Shown here: positions 9,033 to 15,746 of the stretch, in pieces | Layout: every line of letters starts with the position of its first letter | Position numbering within the stretch: the stretch's first letter is position 1 | From: Terriglobia bacterium | Lineage (GTDB): Bacteria; Acidobacteriota; Terriglobia; Bryobacterales; Bryobacteraceae | Length of the DNA: 64,000 bases | Direction of reading: 5' to 3' | NCBI GenBank assembly: GCA_016650235.1 | Contig: JAENWC010000305.1 | Span: 1-64,000, forward strand | Position numbers and translations under genes: made by a program | The notes under the pieces: generated by a model | What the model was told of the DNA's origin: nothing | The model's database searches: none | What the model saw: the letters and a program-made list of their open reading frames with translations, nothing else

Positions 9033-9203
9033 TCAGGCGGGCTTGTTCGCCTTGGCCCGTTTCTTCCGCGCGCGCGCCCGCCTCCACTTCGCCTCTTCCT
9101 TCATCACATCTTCTTTCGAGACGGTGAACATCTTGCGGACGGCGTAGTCGAATCGCTCCGCTTCCGTGTCTCCGGGTACGGGTGGGGCTGGCAGTGGTTT
9201 CAT
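9033..9203 (-). CDS. Small basic protein, MKPLPAPP type (transposon passenger)
   Basis: A 56-residue protein beginning MKPLPAPPVPGDTEAERFDY, followed by AVRKMFTVSKEDVMKEE and a lysine/arginine-rich C-terminus. The segment EAERFDYAVRKMF resembles DAERFDLAVKGIV in the C-terminal region of this element's own transposase (about residue 285). Small proteins of this type are common in Acidobacteria. The function is unknown; a DNA-binding or transposition-accessory role is an inference from its charge, its location and this similarity. Codon phase and the proline-rich start argue that it is real, although no strong ribosome site is visible. Confidence 0.6.
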   Translation of the reverse strand: MKPLPAPPVPGDTEAERFDYAVRKMFTVSKEDVMKEEAKWRRARARKKRAKANKPA

Positions 9204-9408
9204 CCTGCCTCATAATAACGCCAATCGGCACCGACTTGATAGAGGGAAGTTGATATCCTAGACAATGTGTTCAGACTTCAAAGACCAGATCCTCCGAGGC
9301 CACAACCAATACCGGAGAGGCGAGATCCCCCAATTCCCACCCGTCCTTTGCCGACCCCATTGCGAAACGATCCGCCTCCGCCACCAGCGCCTCCGCCGAA
9401 CATACCTT
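9204..9408. other. Non-coding stretch inside the transposon
   Basis: This gap between the 56-residue gene and the membrane-protein gene contains no convincing reading frame on either strand. It probably holds the promoter for the minus-strand DUF488-side genes, but no clear box could be chosen. Confidence 0.4.
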
Positions 9409-9900
9409 TCAAAAAAGGCGCATAGTCATTGTGGCAAGGTTTGCGGCAAACGCCGCCACGGTGGAATAAAACGCCAAGAACATGAATGCGGACTTTTTTT
9501 TGTTGATAGCGCCATTGGTCTGTATTCTTTGCTTCGCCGATGAAAATCTTGCTGCTGGTAGTCCGGGTATCTCCACGTCTGGATACTGTTTCCTGTACTC
9601 ATCTAATCCGGCAATCCACACCTCATACTCGTCAGGCATTGCCTCTCTCATGTAGTCGCGCGGCCACAGCTCAATCGCGCAAAAAATTCCACCCAAGACG
9701 ATAAACGCGATTGACAGCGCTTGGAGTATGAATTGAGCGCGCGGCAATGGGGGCGTTGAGGCCATAAGGCTGCTGGACTGAATGGCCAAGAATGTCAGTC
9801 CGGCCAGGAGTAACCCGGTCTTCATGTCAAGCGTGTCGCCAAGAGAAAACTCAATACGGTCTCTCTCGAAGACGTATTCTGAAAGGTCGTTCTGTCCCAT
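9409..9900 (-). CDS. Small three-helix membrane protein (transposon passenger)
   Basis: A 163-residue protein with a charged N-terminal stretch of about 30 residues (MGQNDLSEYVFERDRIEFSL). It has hydrophobic helices at about 31-50 (LLLAGLTFLAIQSSSLM), 60-83 (LSIAFIVLGGIFCAIEL) and 138-160 (FMFLAFYSTVAAFAANLATM), with a soluble segment between the second and third. The layout resembles SLATT/S-4TM-like membrane effectors of bacterial conflict systems, but the match is by architecture only. The start at 9900 has GGAG 8 bases upstream. It is transcribed divergently from the DUF3800 gene, with a strong hairpin between them. Confidence 0.65.
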   Translation of the reverse strand: MGQNDLSEYVFERDRIEFSLGDTLDMKTGLLLAGLTFLAIQSSSLMASTPPLPRAQFILQALSIAFIVLGGIFCAIELWPRDYMREAMPDEYEVWIAGLDEYRKQYPDVEIPGLPAARFSSAKQRIQTNGAINKKKSAFMFLAFYSTVAAFAANLATMTMRLF

Positions 9901-9912
9901 TGGGCAAACTCC

Positions 9913-10051
9913 GTGATACACTCTATCCTGACAGGCAGAGTGAGAAATGTTTTAGACTGGCCCTACGCGCTGTGGATGCTTGGCGGCGAAACAGCGTGAA
10001 AGCCCCTTTCCGGTGGGCTAGTCGTAGTGTATCACGACTACGGCGGAAAGG
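9913..10051. promoter_or_regulatory. Structured divergent intergenic region with nested hairpin
   Basis: Between the divergent membrane-protein and DUF3800 genes lies a nested hairpin. The outer arms CCTTTCCG (10005-10012) and CGGAAAGG (10044-10051) enclose inner arms TAGTCGT (10019-10025) and ACGACTA (10034-10040). The loop and its flank (AGTGTATCAC, 10026-10035) are also the exact inverted complement of GTGATACACT at 9913-9922, beside the membrane-protein start. This could be an operator or a regulatory RNA; nothing in the sequence decides which. Confidence 0.5.
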
Positions 10052-10130
10052 CCGCGTGCAACCTGTTTTTGCTGCTTTCAAGCCCAGATGGAACGACCAA
10101 ATACCTGAACGCTTTAGGGGGCTGCCTCGC

Positions 10131-10955
10131 ATGAAGGTTTGCTACTGCGACGAAAGTGGAACGGGCGATGAGCCAATCGCGGTTATGGTGGGGATTTTGG
10201 TTGATTGTCAGCGCATGCACATCACTAAGGATCACTGGAAGAACTTGCTCGATCAGCTTTCTGAGATGACCGGCAAGACCGTAACGGAGATACACACCCG
10301 AGATTTCTACGCGGGGAACGGTCCCTGGAGAAACCTGGATGGTCCCCTGCGGGCGCGCATCATAGCGACTATTTTTGAATGGCTCCGAGACCGAAAACAT
10401 CACGTCGTATACACTTCGGTTTGCAAAACGTCCTATCATTCAAACTTTGCGCTTCAGCGCATCCCGGATGAGTTGAACACGATATGGCGGTTCTTGGGAT
10501 TTCATCTTGTGTTGGCGATCCAAAAGTATTGCCAAAAGGAACCTAAAAACAAAGGACACACGTTCTTCGTCTTCGACAACGAGAACAGAGAGGAGATGCG
10601 CTTTACCGACATCATCTGTCATCCGCGTGCGTGGAGTGATAATTACTATGGTCGGGCAAAGAAGCAATCTCAACTCGATCAAGTCGTGGATGTGCCGTAT
10701 TTTGGAGACTCGACCGATGTCTCACTTATTCAAGTGGCCGACTTCGCGGCATACTTTCTCCGTCGCTACGCGGAGATCAAGGAAGGGTTAATCCCCGCCC
10801 GATATACCGAAGAAGAGCACCGCATAGACGGCTGGATGGAAGTGTTTACAGAACGAAGCATCGGCACGTCGATGATGTATCCAAAAGTTGGCAGAAATTC
10901 GGCAGAAGCATTATTTTTTGACAATGCTTCCACCTCGATTCGATCTCTTGCATAA
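10131..10955 (+). CDS. DUF3800 domain protein (transposon passenger)
   Basis: A 274-residue protein. The N-terminal MKVCYCDESGTGDEPIAVMV carries the conserved DES motif of DUF3800, and the C-terminal DVSLIQVADFAAYFLRR carries the conserved QxADxxAY-type motif; a FVFDNENREE segment lies between them. DUF3800 proteins are predicted to have an RNase H-like fold and are frequent in mobile and defence regions; no activity is established for this subgroup. The start at 10131 was chosen because the domain begins immediately there and the DNA before it forms a hairpin rather than coding sequence. Confidence 0.8.
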   Translation: MKVCYCDESGTGDEPIAVMVGILVDCQRMHITKDHWKNLLDQLSEMTGKTVTEIHTRDFYAGNGPWRNLDGPLRARIIATIFEWLRDRKHHVVYTSVCKTSYHSNFALQRIPDELNTIWRFLGFHLVLAIQKYCQKEPKNKGHTFFVFDNENREEMRFTDIICHPRAWSDNYYGRAKKQSQLDQVVDVPYFGDSTDVSLIQVADFAAYFLRRYAEIKEGLIPARYTEEEHRIDGWMEVFTERSIGTSMMYPKVGRNSAEALFFDNASTSIRSLA

Positions 10956-11030
10956 TGGTGGTATGAAGACTGGAACGGGCGGACATAATCGAAGGCACGG
11001 AGGCGTTTGAGCGCTTCGGTGAAGCAGCGA

Positions 11031-12197
11031 TTATCGATTACCTTTGGCCCGATTGTGGGTAATGCAGAGCATTTGGCAGTTCTCAGTCGAACTTCCGCCG
11101 CCCATACTCCATGCTGCAACGTGGTCTGCGTCCATTTCGTCGAGCTTATAAATTCTGCTCTTGTTCGTATTGTTCCCAATCGCGCAAAGCGGACAGTTTG
11201 ATTGGCCGTTGCCCTCGGCTGCTTGCGTCTGCTTAGCGTATTCCACCCGCTTTACCAGAGTTTCGAAGACCCGGACCTCCAACAACTTTGTATCGAGCGA
11301 ACCACCCAAGAGATACTCGAAAATTCCCTTGCGCTTCGTGACGCAGGGATCGGCGGAGAGCCTTTTTACGTCGTTCGAAATATCCTTTGGACCGTAGGCT
11401 TTTCCGTGATACTCCTCGTACAGCCTGCCCCACTCCAATCCCTTCATTTCCGGGAGAATATCGATAAACACTGTCGAAACCCAGTCGATCACGCTATTGA
11501 AGTAGGTCTTCAACTCGTTGATATTGGTGTCGCTACGATGAGCGCTCATATAGCCGCCGATATCGTCTTTGCTTACCCAGTCAAACGCACGCTCCAGGAA
11601 CTCCTGCCTGTTCACGTTGCCATTTATGTACGCACTCCACTTCTGGATGTTCGCGTTCTGGCTGTTGCTGAACTCGGCCTTCGCAAGCGTCACGAACGGC
11701 CCAGAATAGATGGCATTCAAGCGCTCTTGTGGTTCTAGTTTCACGCCAGCGATGTTAATGGTCTCGAACCAATCTTTGATCTCCTTTTCGAGCCCTTCGC
11801 ATTCGTAAATCAGAAGCATTGAGTTTTGAATCACGGCTCGTTGGTCGGCGGGCAGGCTGTCGAAGTACTTCGGATTGCCGCCGTCCATGATCGCGAACTT
11901 GTTCGTGACGAATCGTCCGATACTAGTGATTCGTTGCTGTCCGTCCAACACCTCGAACTTGTCCTCGCCGACTTTATTGAAGTAGATCAGCCCGAGCGGA
12001 TACTTCTTCAGCAGTGAGTGGACCACATCCTGCTCTTTTTTTCCGCCACTTTGGGCATAGATGTAGTTTCGCTGGTACTCTGGCTGGATGGTGAGCTTCC
12101 CGCCCAGTCCGAACAAACCCTTGCCCTCCAATTGGTTGTACACAAACCCGGCGCAGATGTCGGCGACGGTAATGTCGATTCTCAGCGCAGTTTTCAC
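11031..12197 (-). CDS. DUF262 (GmrS/ParB-like) plus HNH nuclease protein, restriction partner
   Basis: A 388-residue protein. The N-terminal DUF262 domain shows the nucleotide-binding motif [14 protein letters not shown] near residue 85 and an early [11 protein letters not shown] segment. The C-terminal HNH nuclease shows the zinc pair [13 protein letters not shown] and [17 protein letters not shown]262 is the nucleotide-sensing half of GmrSD-type modified-DNA restriction enzymes, and such proteins also occur as restriction partners of methylases. It starts with GTG at 12197, overlapping the methylase stop by 4 bp (GTGA). That coupling argues that the two form one restriction-modification unit. 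Confidence 0.85.
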   Translation of the reverse strand: MKTALRIDITVADICAGFVYNQLEGKGLFGLGGKLTIQPEYQRNYIYAQSGGKKEQDVVHSLLKKYPLGLIYFNKVGEDKFEVLDGQQRITSIGRFVTNKFAIMDGGNPKYFDSLPADQRAVIQNSMLLIYECEGLEKEIKDWFETINIAGVKLEPQERLNAIYSGPFVTLAKAEFSNSQNANIQKWSAYINGNVNRQEFLERAFDWVSKDDIGGYMSAHRSDTNINELKTYFNSVIDWVSTVFIDILPEMKGLEWGRLYEEYHGKAYGPKDISNDVKRLSADPCVTKRKGIFEYLLGGSLDTKLLEVRVFETLVKRVEYAKQTQAAEGNGQSNCPLCAIGNNTNKSRIYKLDEMDADHVAAWSMGGGSSTENCQMLCITHNRAKGNR

Positions 12198-13429
12198 TTT
12201 TTCTTCCCCCGTGCGCGCTGGGTACGGCGCTGGATGAAGATTCTCTTGTATTGCTGGATGTAATGTTCGCCGTCCACGATGTAGTAGGTCTGGTCTGTCG
12301 GGGGTCGATCCACCTTGATCGCTGCGCCGTCGTTGAGCTTGGTAACCTTGCTTCTCTTTCCTGACTTGTCGACTTGAACTTGTATCTCGTACTTCCTTGT
12401 CTGCAACTGATAGCTTTTTTCGTATCCAAGAATCTCGAACTGGTCGGGGTTGTGCTTGGCGAGGAAGGTGACGGGGACGCCCATCATTCCGTCGTAGTCG
12501 CTGGCAATCTCCTTGTATGTGCCAACCTCAATGGCGTCGTAATTGTCGTAACGGTCGTAAGCCGCCTTTCCTCTCAGGTTCTTACTGAACCGCAAGTTGT
12601 CCGCCATGGTCATGAGATTCAGCGGATTGTGGCGGCGACCGTGGTCCAAGTTCGTGTACCAGCACGACGTTGAAACGCGCGCTATTTTCCTGCCCGTCTC
12701 CTTGTCAATGTGGTGAAAGTGCTCCCACTCGTCCGGCACCTCGAAAAACATCCCAACATTGAAATTCGTGCAGCCGAGCCACAGTCTGTTGTCCTTGATG
12801 AGCGGAAAGATCTCTTTGTAGGTGATCGAATTGGTGTTCCCGATGACCAGGAACTTCTTCCCGTGTTCCACGAGCAGGGCGACGTATTCGCGGAAGAGGG
12901 AGAAGGGCGGGTTGGTGACCACGATGTCCGCGTCTTTCAGGAGCGCAACGCACTCGGCGCTGCGGAAATCGCCACCGGGATACTGGTCGTCTGTCTTCAA
13001 GGCAATTCGAGCGGCCTTGTTGCGCTTGAGGAAGAGCTTCACGTCGTCTATGTTCGCCGCGCCGTCTCCGTCCTCGTCTTTCACGTGGTCGAGAGTAACG
13101 GCGAGGGCCTTGGGCTTCTGGCGCTTGCCATTCCCCTCGTTGTATTCCGGGAACAAGGTCCCCTGCCCAGCAATGGGGGAGCCGTCGTAACTAGTGGTGA
13201 TTAGCTTTTTGAGACCGAGCTTGTTGAAGTTGGCGGCGAAGTACTTGAAGAAGTTGCTCTCGAACGGGTCGTCGCAGTTACAGTAGACGATCTTGCTGCG
13301 GAAGGTGTCGGGGTCGAATTCAAGGTAGGACTCTACCTCTTTTTGAATATCGACATACTGGGTGTAGAACTCGTCCTGCTTGGCTGCCTTAGCTTTGCCT
13401 AGACTTTCGTTTTTTGTTTTATCGGCCAT
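12194..13429 (-). CDS. EcoRI-type adenine-specific DNA methyltransferase
   Basis: A 411-residue protein matching the EcoRI methylase family. The N-terminal [20 protein letters not shown] segment and the catalytic motif [14 protein letters not shown] (near residue 168) are visible, with [16 protein letters not shown] after it. These enzymes transfer a methyl group from S-adenosylmethionine to adenine N6 in a specific DNA site. The recognition site cannot be deduced here. The gene lies directly upstream of the DUF262/HNH gene, with overlapping stop and start. An inverted repeat GCCGA/TCGGC (about 13437-13451) just before the start could regulate expression. Confidence 0.88.
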   Translation of the reverse strand: MADKTKNESLGKAKAAKQDEFYTQYVDIQKEVESYLEFDPDTFRSKIVYCNCDDPFESNFFKYFAANFNKLGLKKLITTSYDGSPIAGQGTLFPEYNEGNGKRQKPKALAVTLDHVKDEDGDGAANIDDVKLFLKRNKAARIALKTDDQYPGGDFRSAECVALLKDADIVVTNPPFSLFREYVALLVEHGKKFLVIGNTNSITYKEIFPLIKDNRLWLGCTNFNVGMFFEVPDEWEHFHHIDKETGRKIARVSTSCWYTNLDHGRRHNPLNLMTMADNLRFSKNLRGKAAYDRYDNYDAIEVGTYKEIASDYDGMMGVPVTFLAKHNPDQFEILGYEKSYQLQTRKYEIQVQVDKSGKRSKVTKLNDGAAIKVDRPPTDQTYYIVDGEHYIQQYKRIFIQRRTQRARGKKK

Positions 13430-13518
13430 TGTTATGCCGATTCTTTCGGCGTTTTCCGCGTGAAGGCTAAGAGCATTTCTAGTGTTTTTTTCCTCGCATC
13501 TGCCGCTTTCCTTCCTTC

Positions 13519-14481
13519 TCAGTTAAGGCACGTTTGCGCGTCCATCTGCTTGCCGGTGAGTTGATCGAATGTGAGCCGCTTGCCGACGATCCCCTTAACG
13601 GCCAAGTCGAACCGCTCCGCATCGGTCATCCGGCGATTGTTGAACCGATAGACTTGCTCATCGAGATAACGGAACAAGTGGAACGGTTCGACCGAAACGT
13701 AGGTGCCTTTCAGGCCGCGCTTGAGTAGCGACCAAAAGTTCTCAAGGCCGTTGGTGTGGATTTTGCCATCCACGTACTGGACGGCATGGTCAACTACCTG
13801 ATGCTCAAACTCTGTGAGTCCATCGTAGGATTTCAGCGCATCGGTGTATAGAGCGCTACCGACCTCAACATGCTTACGAACTTCCGGCTGAAGCGCTTTC
13901 TTCTTTGTGTTCGGGACAACGGTAGTGCGGACCTTGCTCGCGTTGCCATCTTTGCCGCGCTCAAGAATTCCCATGACGGCAGTCTTGTCCTTCCCGCCAG
14001 TGCCGGTGATGCGAATGGCCCGCTTCCAAGCGTGCATGTTCCGGGCTTTGCCACCGATGAAGGTTTCGTCGGCTTCCACATGGCCGGACAACTTATCGGG
14101 CGTTCCGATGCCCAACATGCATCGGATTCGATGATCCATAAACCATGCCGATTTCTGGGTGATCCCGATGGCCCGAGCAATTTCACAACTGCTCACGCCG
14201 TTCTTACAATTCACAAGCAGCCACATGGCGGTAAGCCACTTGTCCAGACCGATGGGGGAGTCTTCCATAGGGGTTCCGGTCTTCAGGGTGAACTGCGGTG
14301 CGCCGTGGCCCGCCCTACACTGCCAACGGTTGTACTTCTCAAGGAAGAGAATATCCTTGCTCCCGCAACGCGGACATGTCACGCCGTCAGGCCAGCGCCG
14401 CGCTACCACGTGCTCACGGCAGTTTGCCGGATTCGAGAAGTAGACGATGGCTTCTTGAAGTGTGGTTGGCTCTTGTTCCAT
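13519..14481 (-). CDS. IS1595 family transposase
   Basis: A 320-residue transposase. The N-terminal zinc ribbon (CPRCGSKDILFLEKYNRWQC) is followed by a helix-turn-helix region. The catalytic core shows ADETFIGGK near residue 140, LYTDALKSYDGL near 215 and HTNGLENFWSLLKRGLKG near 245, the DDN/E pattern of IS1595. It lies 26 bp inside the right inverted repeat and is complete, so the element may still be active. Codon use and GC are closer to the host than those of the passengers. Confidence 0.95.
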   Translation of the reverse strand: MEQEPTTLQEAIVYFSNPANCREHVVARRWPDGVTCPRCGSKDILFLEKYNRWQCRAGHGAPQFTLKTGTPMEDSPIGLDKWLTAMWLLVNCKNGVSSCEIARAIGITQKSAWFMDHRIRCMLGIGTPDKLSGHVEADETFIGGKARNMHAWKRAIRITGTGGKDKTAVMGILERGKDGNASKVRTTVVPNTKKKALQPEVRKHVEVGSALYTDALKSYDGLTEFEHQVVDHAVQYVDGKIHTNGLENFWSLLKRGLKGTYVSVEPFHLFRYLDEQVYRFNNRRMTDAERFDLAVKGIVGKRLTFDQLTGKQMDAQTCLN

Positions 14482-14506
14482 ACTTCAAGTGTAGCCGGGA
14501 TCGTCT

Positions 14507-14529
14507 AGTTTGTCAACTATATAATTACC
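14507..14529 (-). repeat. Right terminal inverted repeat of the IS1595-type transposon
   Basis: The reverse complement of this segment is identical over 23 bases to the left end at 7547-7569. Confidence 0.93.
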
Positions 14530-14537
14530 CTGGCAAG
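14530..14537. repeat. 8-bp target site duplication, right
   Basis: CTGGCAAG follows the right inverted repeat directly and equals the sequence before the left one (7539-7546). Confidence 0.9.
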
Positions 14538-14582
14538 CCGCTCGTGCTCACCTACCGCGTGACGGTGTTCTCCGCGACATAG
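14530..14582 (+). pseudogene. Severed 3' end of the DUF6807 gene
   Basis: After the duplicated CTGGCAAG this fragment encodes PLVLTYRVTVFSAT and a stop at 14582, the missing C-terminus of the DUF6807 gene that starts at 6725. Its last 31 bp overlap the end of the convergent PD40 gene. It has no start of its own. Confidence 0.88.
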
Positions 14583-15664
14583 ACCTGCGCGAAGCCGGTT
14601 CCATTGCTGGTGAACGTAACGAACTTCTCGTCCGGCGAGAAGCACGGGTGTGGATGCGTCCACTGCGGTCCGTAGATCGAATCGGTTGGCACTTCGAGCC
14701 AGCTCAGCGTGGATTTTGCGTCCACTTTCCAGTCGGCCGGCGAATCCTTGGTCCACTGCGTCCCGCCGTTGCCGGACTCGGACAGGCAGATCCGGCGGCG
14801 AGTGCCTGTTGCGACGTCGATCTGGAAGATTCCTTCGTCCGGGTGGTTGGTGTCGCAGAGCACGCGCTTACCGTCACGATTTGGGCTGATGTGCCACACG
14901 CTGTGGTTGGTGATGGGGGAGATGGCGCGTGAGGTCCAGTCCATGCGGTAGAGGCATTTCGGCCAGTGGACGAAGATCAGGTCGCCGGTGTTGCCGAGAA
15001 ACGTTTCGTGAGTGATCCATTCAGCGCCATCGTTGGCGTAAAGGCATTCAAGCCCAGTGCCGTCGCGGCGGACGCGGTACATGCGCGGCGCGGGATCGCC
15101 GGCGAACTCGAGCCACTCCGGGTCCAAAGGGTGGAACTGGGGATGGATGACCGTGCGGGTGAATGGGATGATGCGCCAGCCGGAACCGTCGGAGCGGCCG
15201 GTGACAATTCCCTGGAGGAAGCCTTGCTTAATGGCCGCGGTGATCCATCGGCCGCCGTCGCCGAGCGTGCACTCGCCCAACTGAGCTCCGGCGAATTCGA
15301 CGATCCGAGTCTCTTCCAGACTGGCCCGGTCGAGAGCCCAGATACTCCCGCCCCTGACGAAGAAGACGCGTTGGCCGTCGGGTGAGAGCGTGGGCGAGTA
15401 GGGATGGATAGGCGCGCCGGCGGTCAGTTGGCGGATGTCGCCGTCAGGAAAGCCGGCCTCGAACAGTTGCGCGTTGCCAGTGCGGTAGGAGGTGAAGATC
15501 AGGCGCCTTGAATCAGGGGTGAACGAGCTTTGCAGGAAGTAGCTCAGGTGGTTGATGGACGGATGGTTGGTGATCTGGAAGATGCGCGCGCCCGTGGATC
15601 GGGCGACGTGCGAAGCCACCTCGGACGGATGGAGGCTGCCCTTGCCGTACTCGATTGCATTCAC
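14552..15664 (-). CDS. PD40/oligogalacturonate-lyase-like beta-propeller protein
   Basis: A 370-residue protein made of repeated WD40-like PD40 blades: TPDSRRLIFTSYR, SPDGQRVFFVRGG, SPNRDGKRVLCDT and SPDEKFVTFTSNG. The overall layout is that of oligogalacturonide lyase-type propellers. There is no signal peptide, so it is likely cytoplasmic. Relatives split unsaturated oligogalacturonides or act as sugar-binding propellers; activity here is inferred. It lies convergent to the DUF6807 gene and downstream of the TonB receptor on the same strand. This fits a plant-polysaccharide catabolic locus. Confidence 0.75.
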   Translation of the reverse strand: MNAIEYGKGSLHPSEVASHVARSTGARIFQITNHPSINHLSYFLQSSFTPDSRRLIFTSYRTGNAQLFEAGFPDGDIRQLTAGAPIHPYSPTLSPDGQRVFFVRGGSIWALDRASLEETRIVEFAGAQLGECTLGDGGRWITAAIKQGFLQGIVTGRSDGSGWRIIPFTRTVIHPQFHPLDPEWLEFAGDPAPRMYRVRRDGTGLECLYANDGAEWITHETFLGNTGDLIFVHWPKCLYRMDWTSRAISPITNHSVWHISPNRDGKRVLCDTNHPDEGIFQIDVATGTRRRICLSESGNGGTQWTKDSPADWKVDAKSTLSWLEVPTDSIYGPQWTHPHPCFSPDEKFVTFTSNGTGFAQVYVAENTVTR

Positions 15665-15746
15665 CGTTTAAGCATAGCCGGACAAGTAACCGGCGCGGAG
15701 GCGATGTGGCCGCCGCGCCGGTTGATGGAGGACCAGACTTGATCGT

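Larger units (their letters stand above)
7547..14529. mobile_element. IS1595-family transposon with defence-type passenger genes (6983 bp)
   Basis: The element is bounded by perfect 23-bp terminal inverted repeats beginning GGTAATTATATAGTTGAC and an 8-bp direct duplication CTGGCAAG. Removing the element plus one duplication rebuilds the interrupted DUF6807 gene in frame, so the boundaries are exact. It encodes one IS1595 transposase near the right end. The passengers are a DUF488 protein with an overlapping partner, a 56-residue basic protein, a small membrane protein, a DUF3800 protein, a DUF262/HNH protein and an EcoRI-type adenine methylase. Passenger DNA is clearly richer in A and T than the host genes. 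IS1595 elements with passenger genes are known; this cargo combination is notable. Confidence 0.93.

Noticed and set aside
8860-9231. Minus-strand open frame of 123 codons in the transposon
   Set aside because: It lies over the 56-residue gene in another frame and has no family-like pattern; the 56-residue frame has a plausible conserved N-terminus.
9265-9543. Plus-strand open frame of 92 codons in the transposon
   Set aside because: It runs antisense into the membrane-protein gene, has no ribosome site and no recognisable segment.
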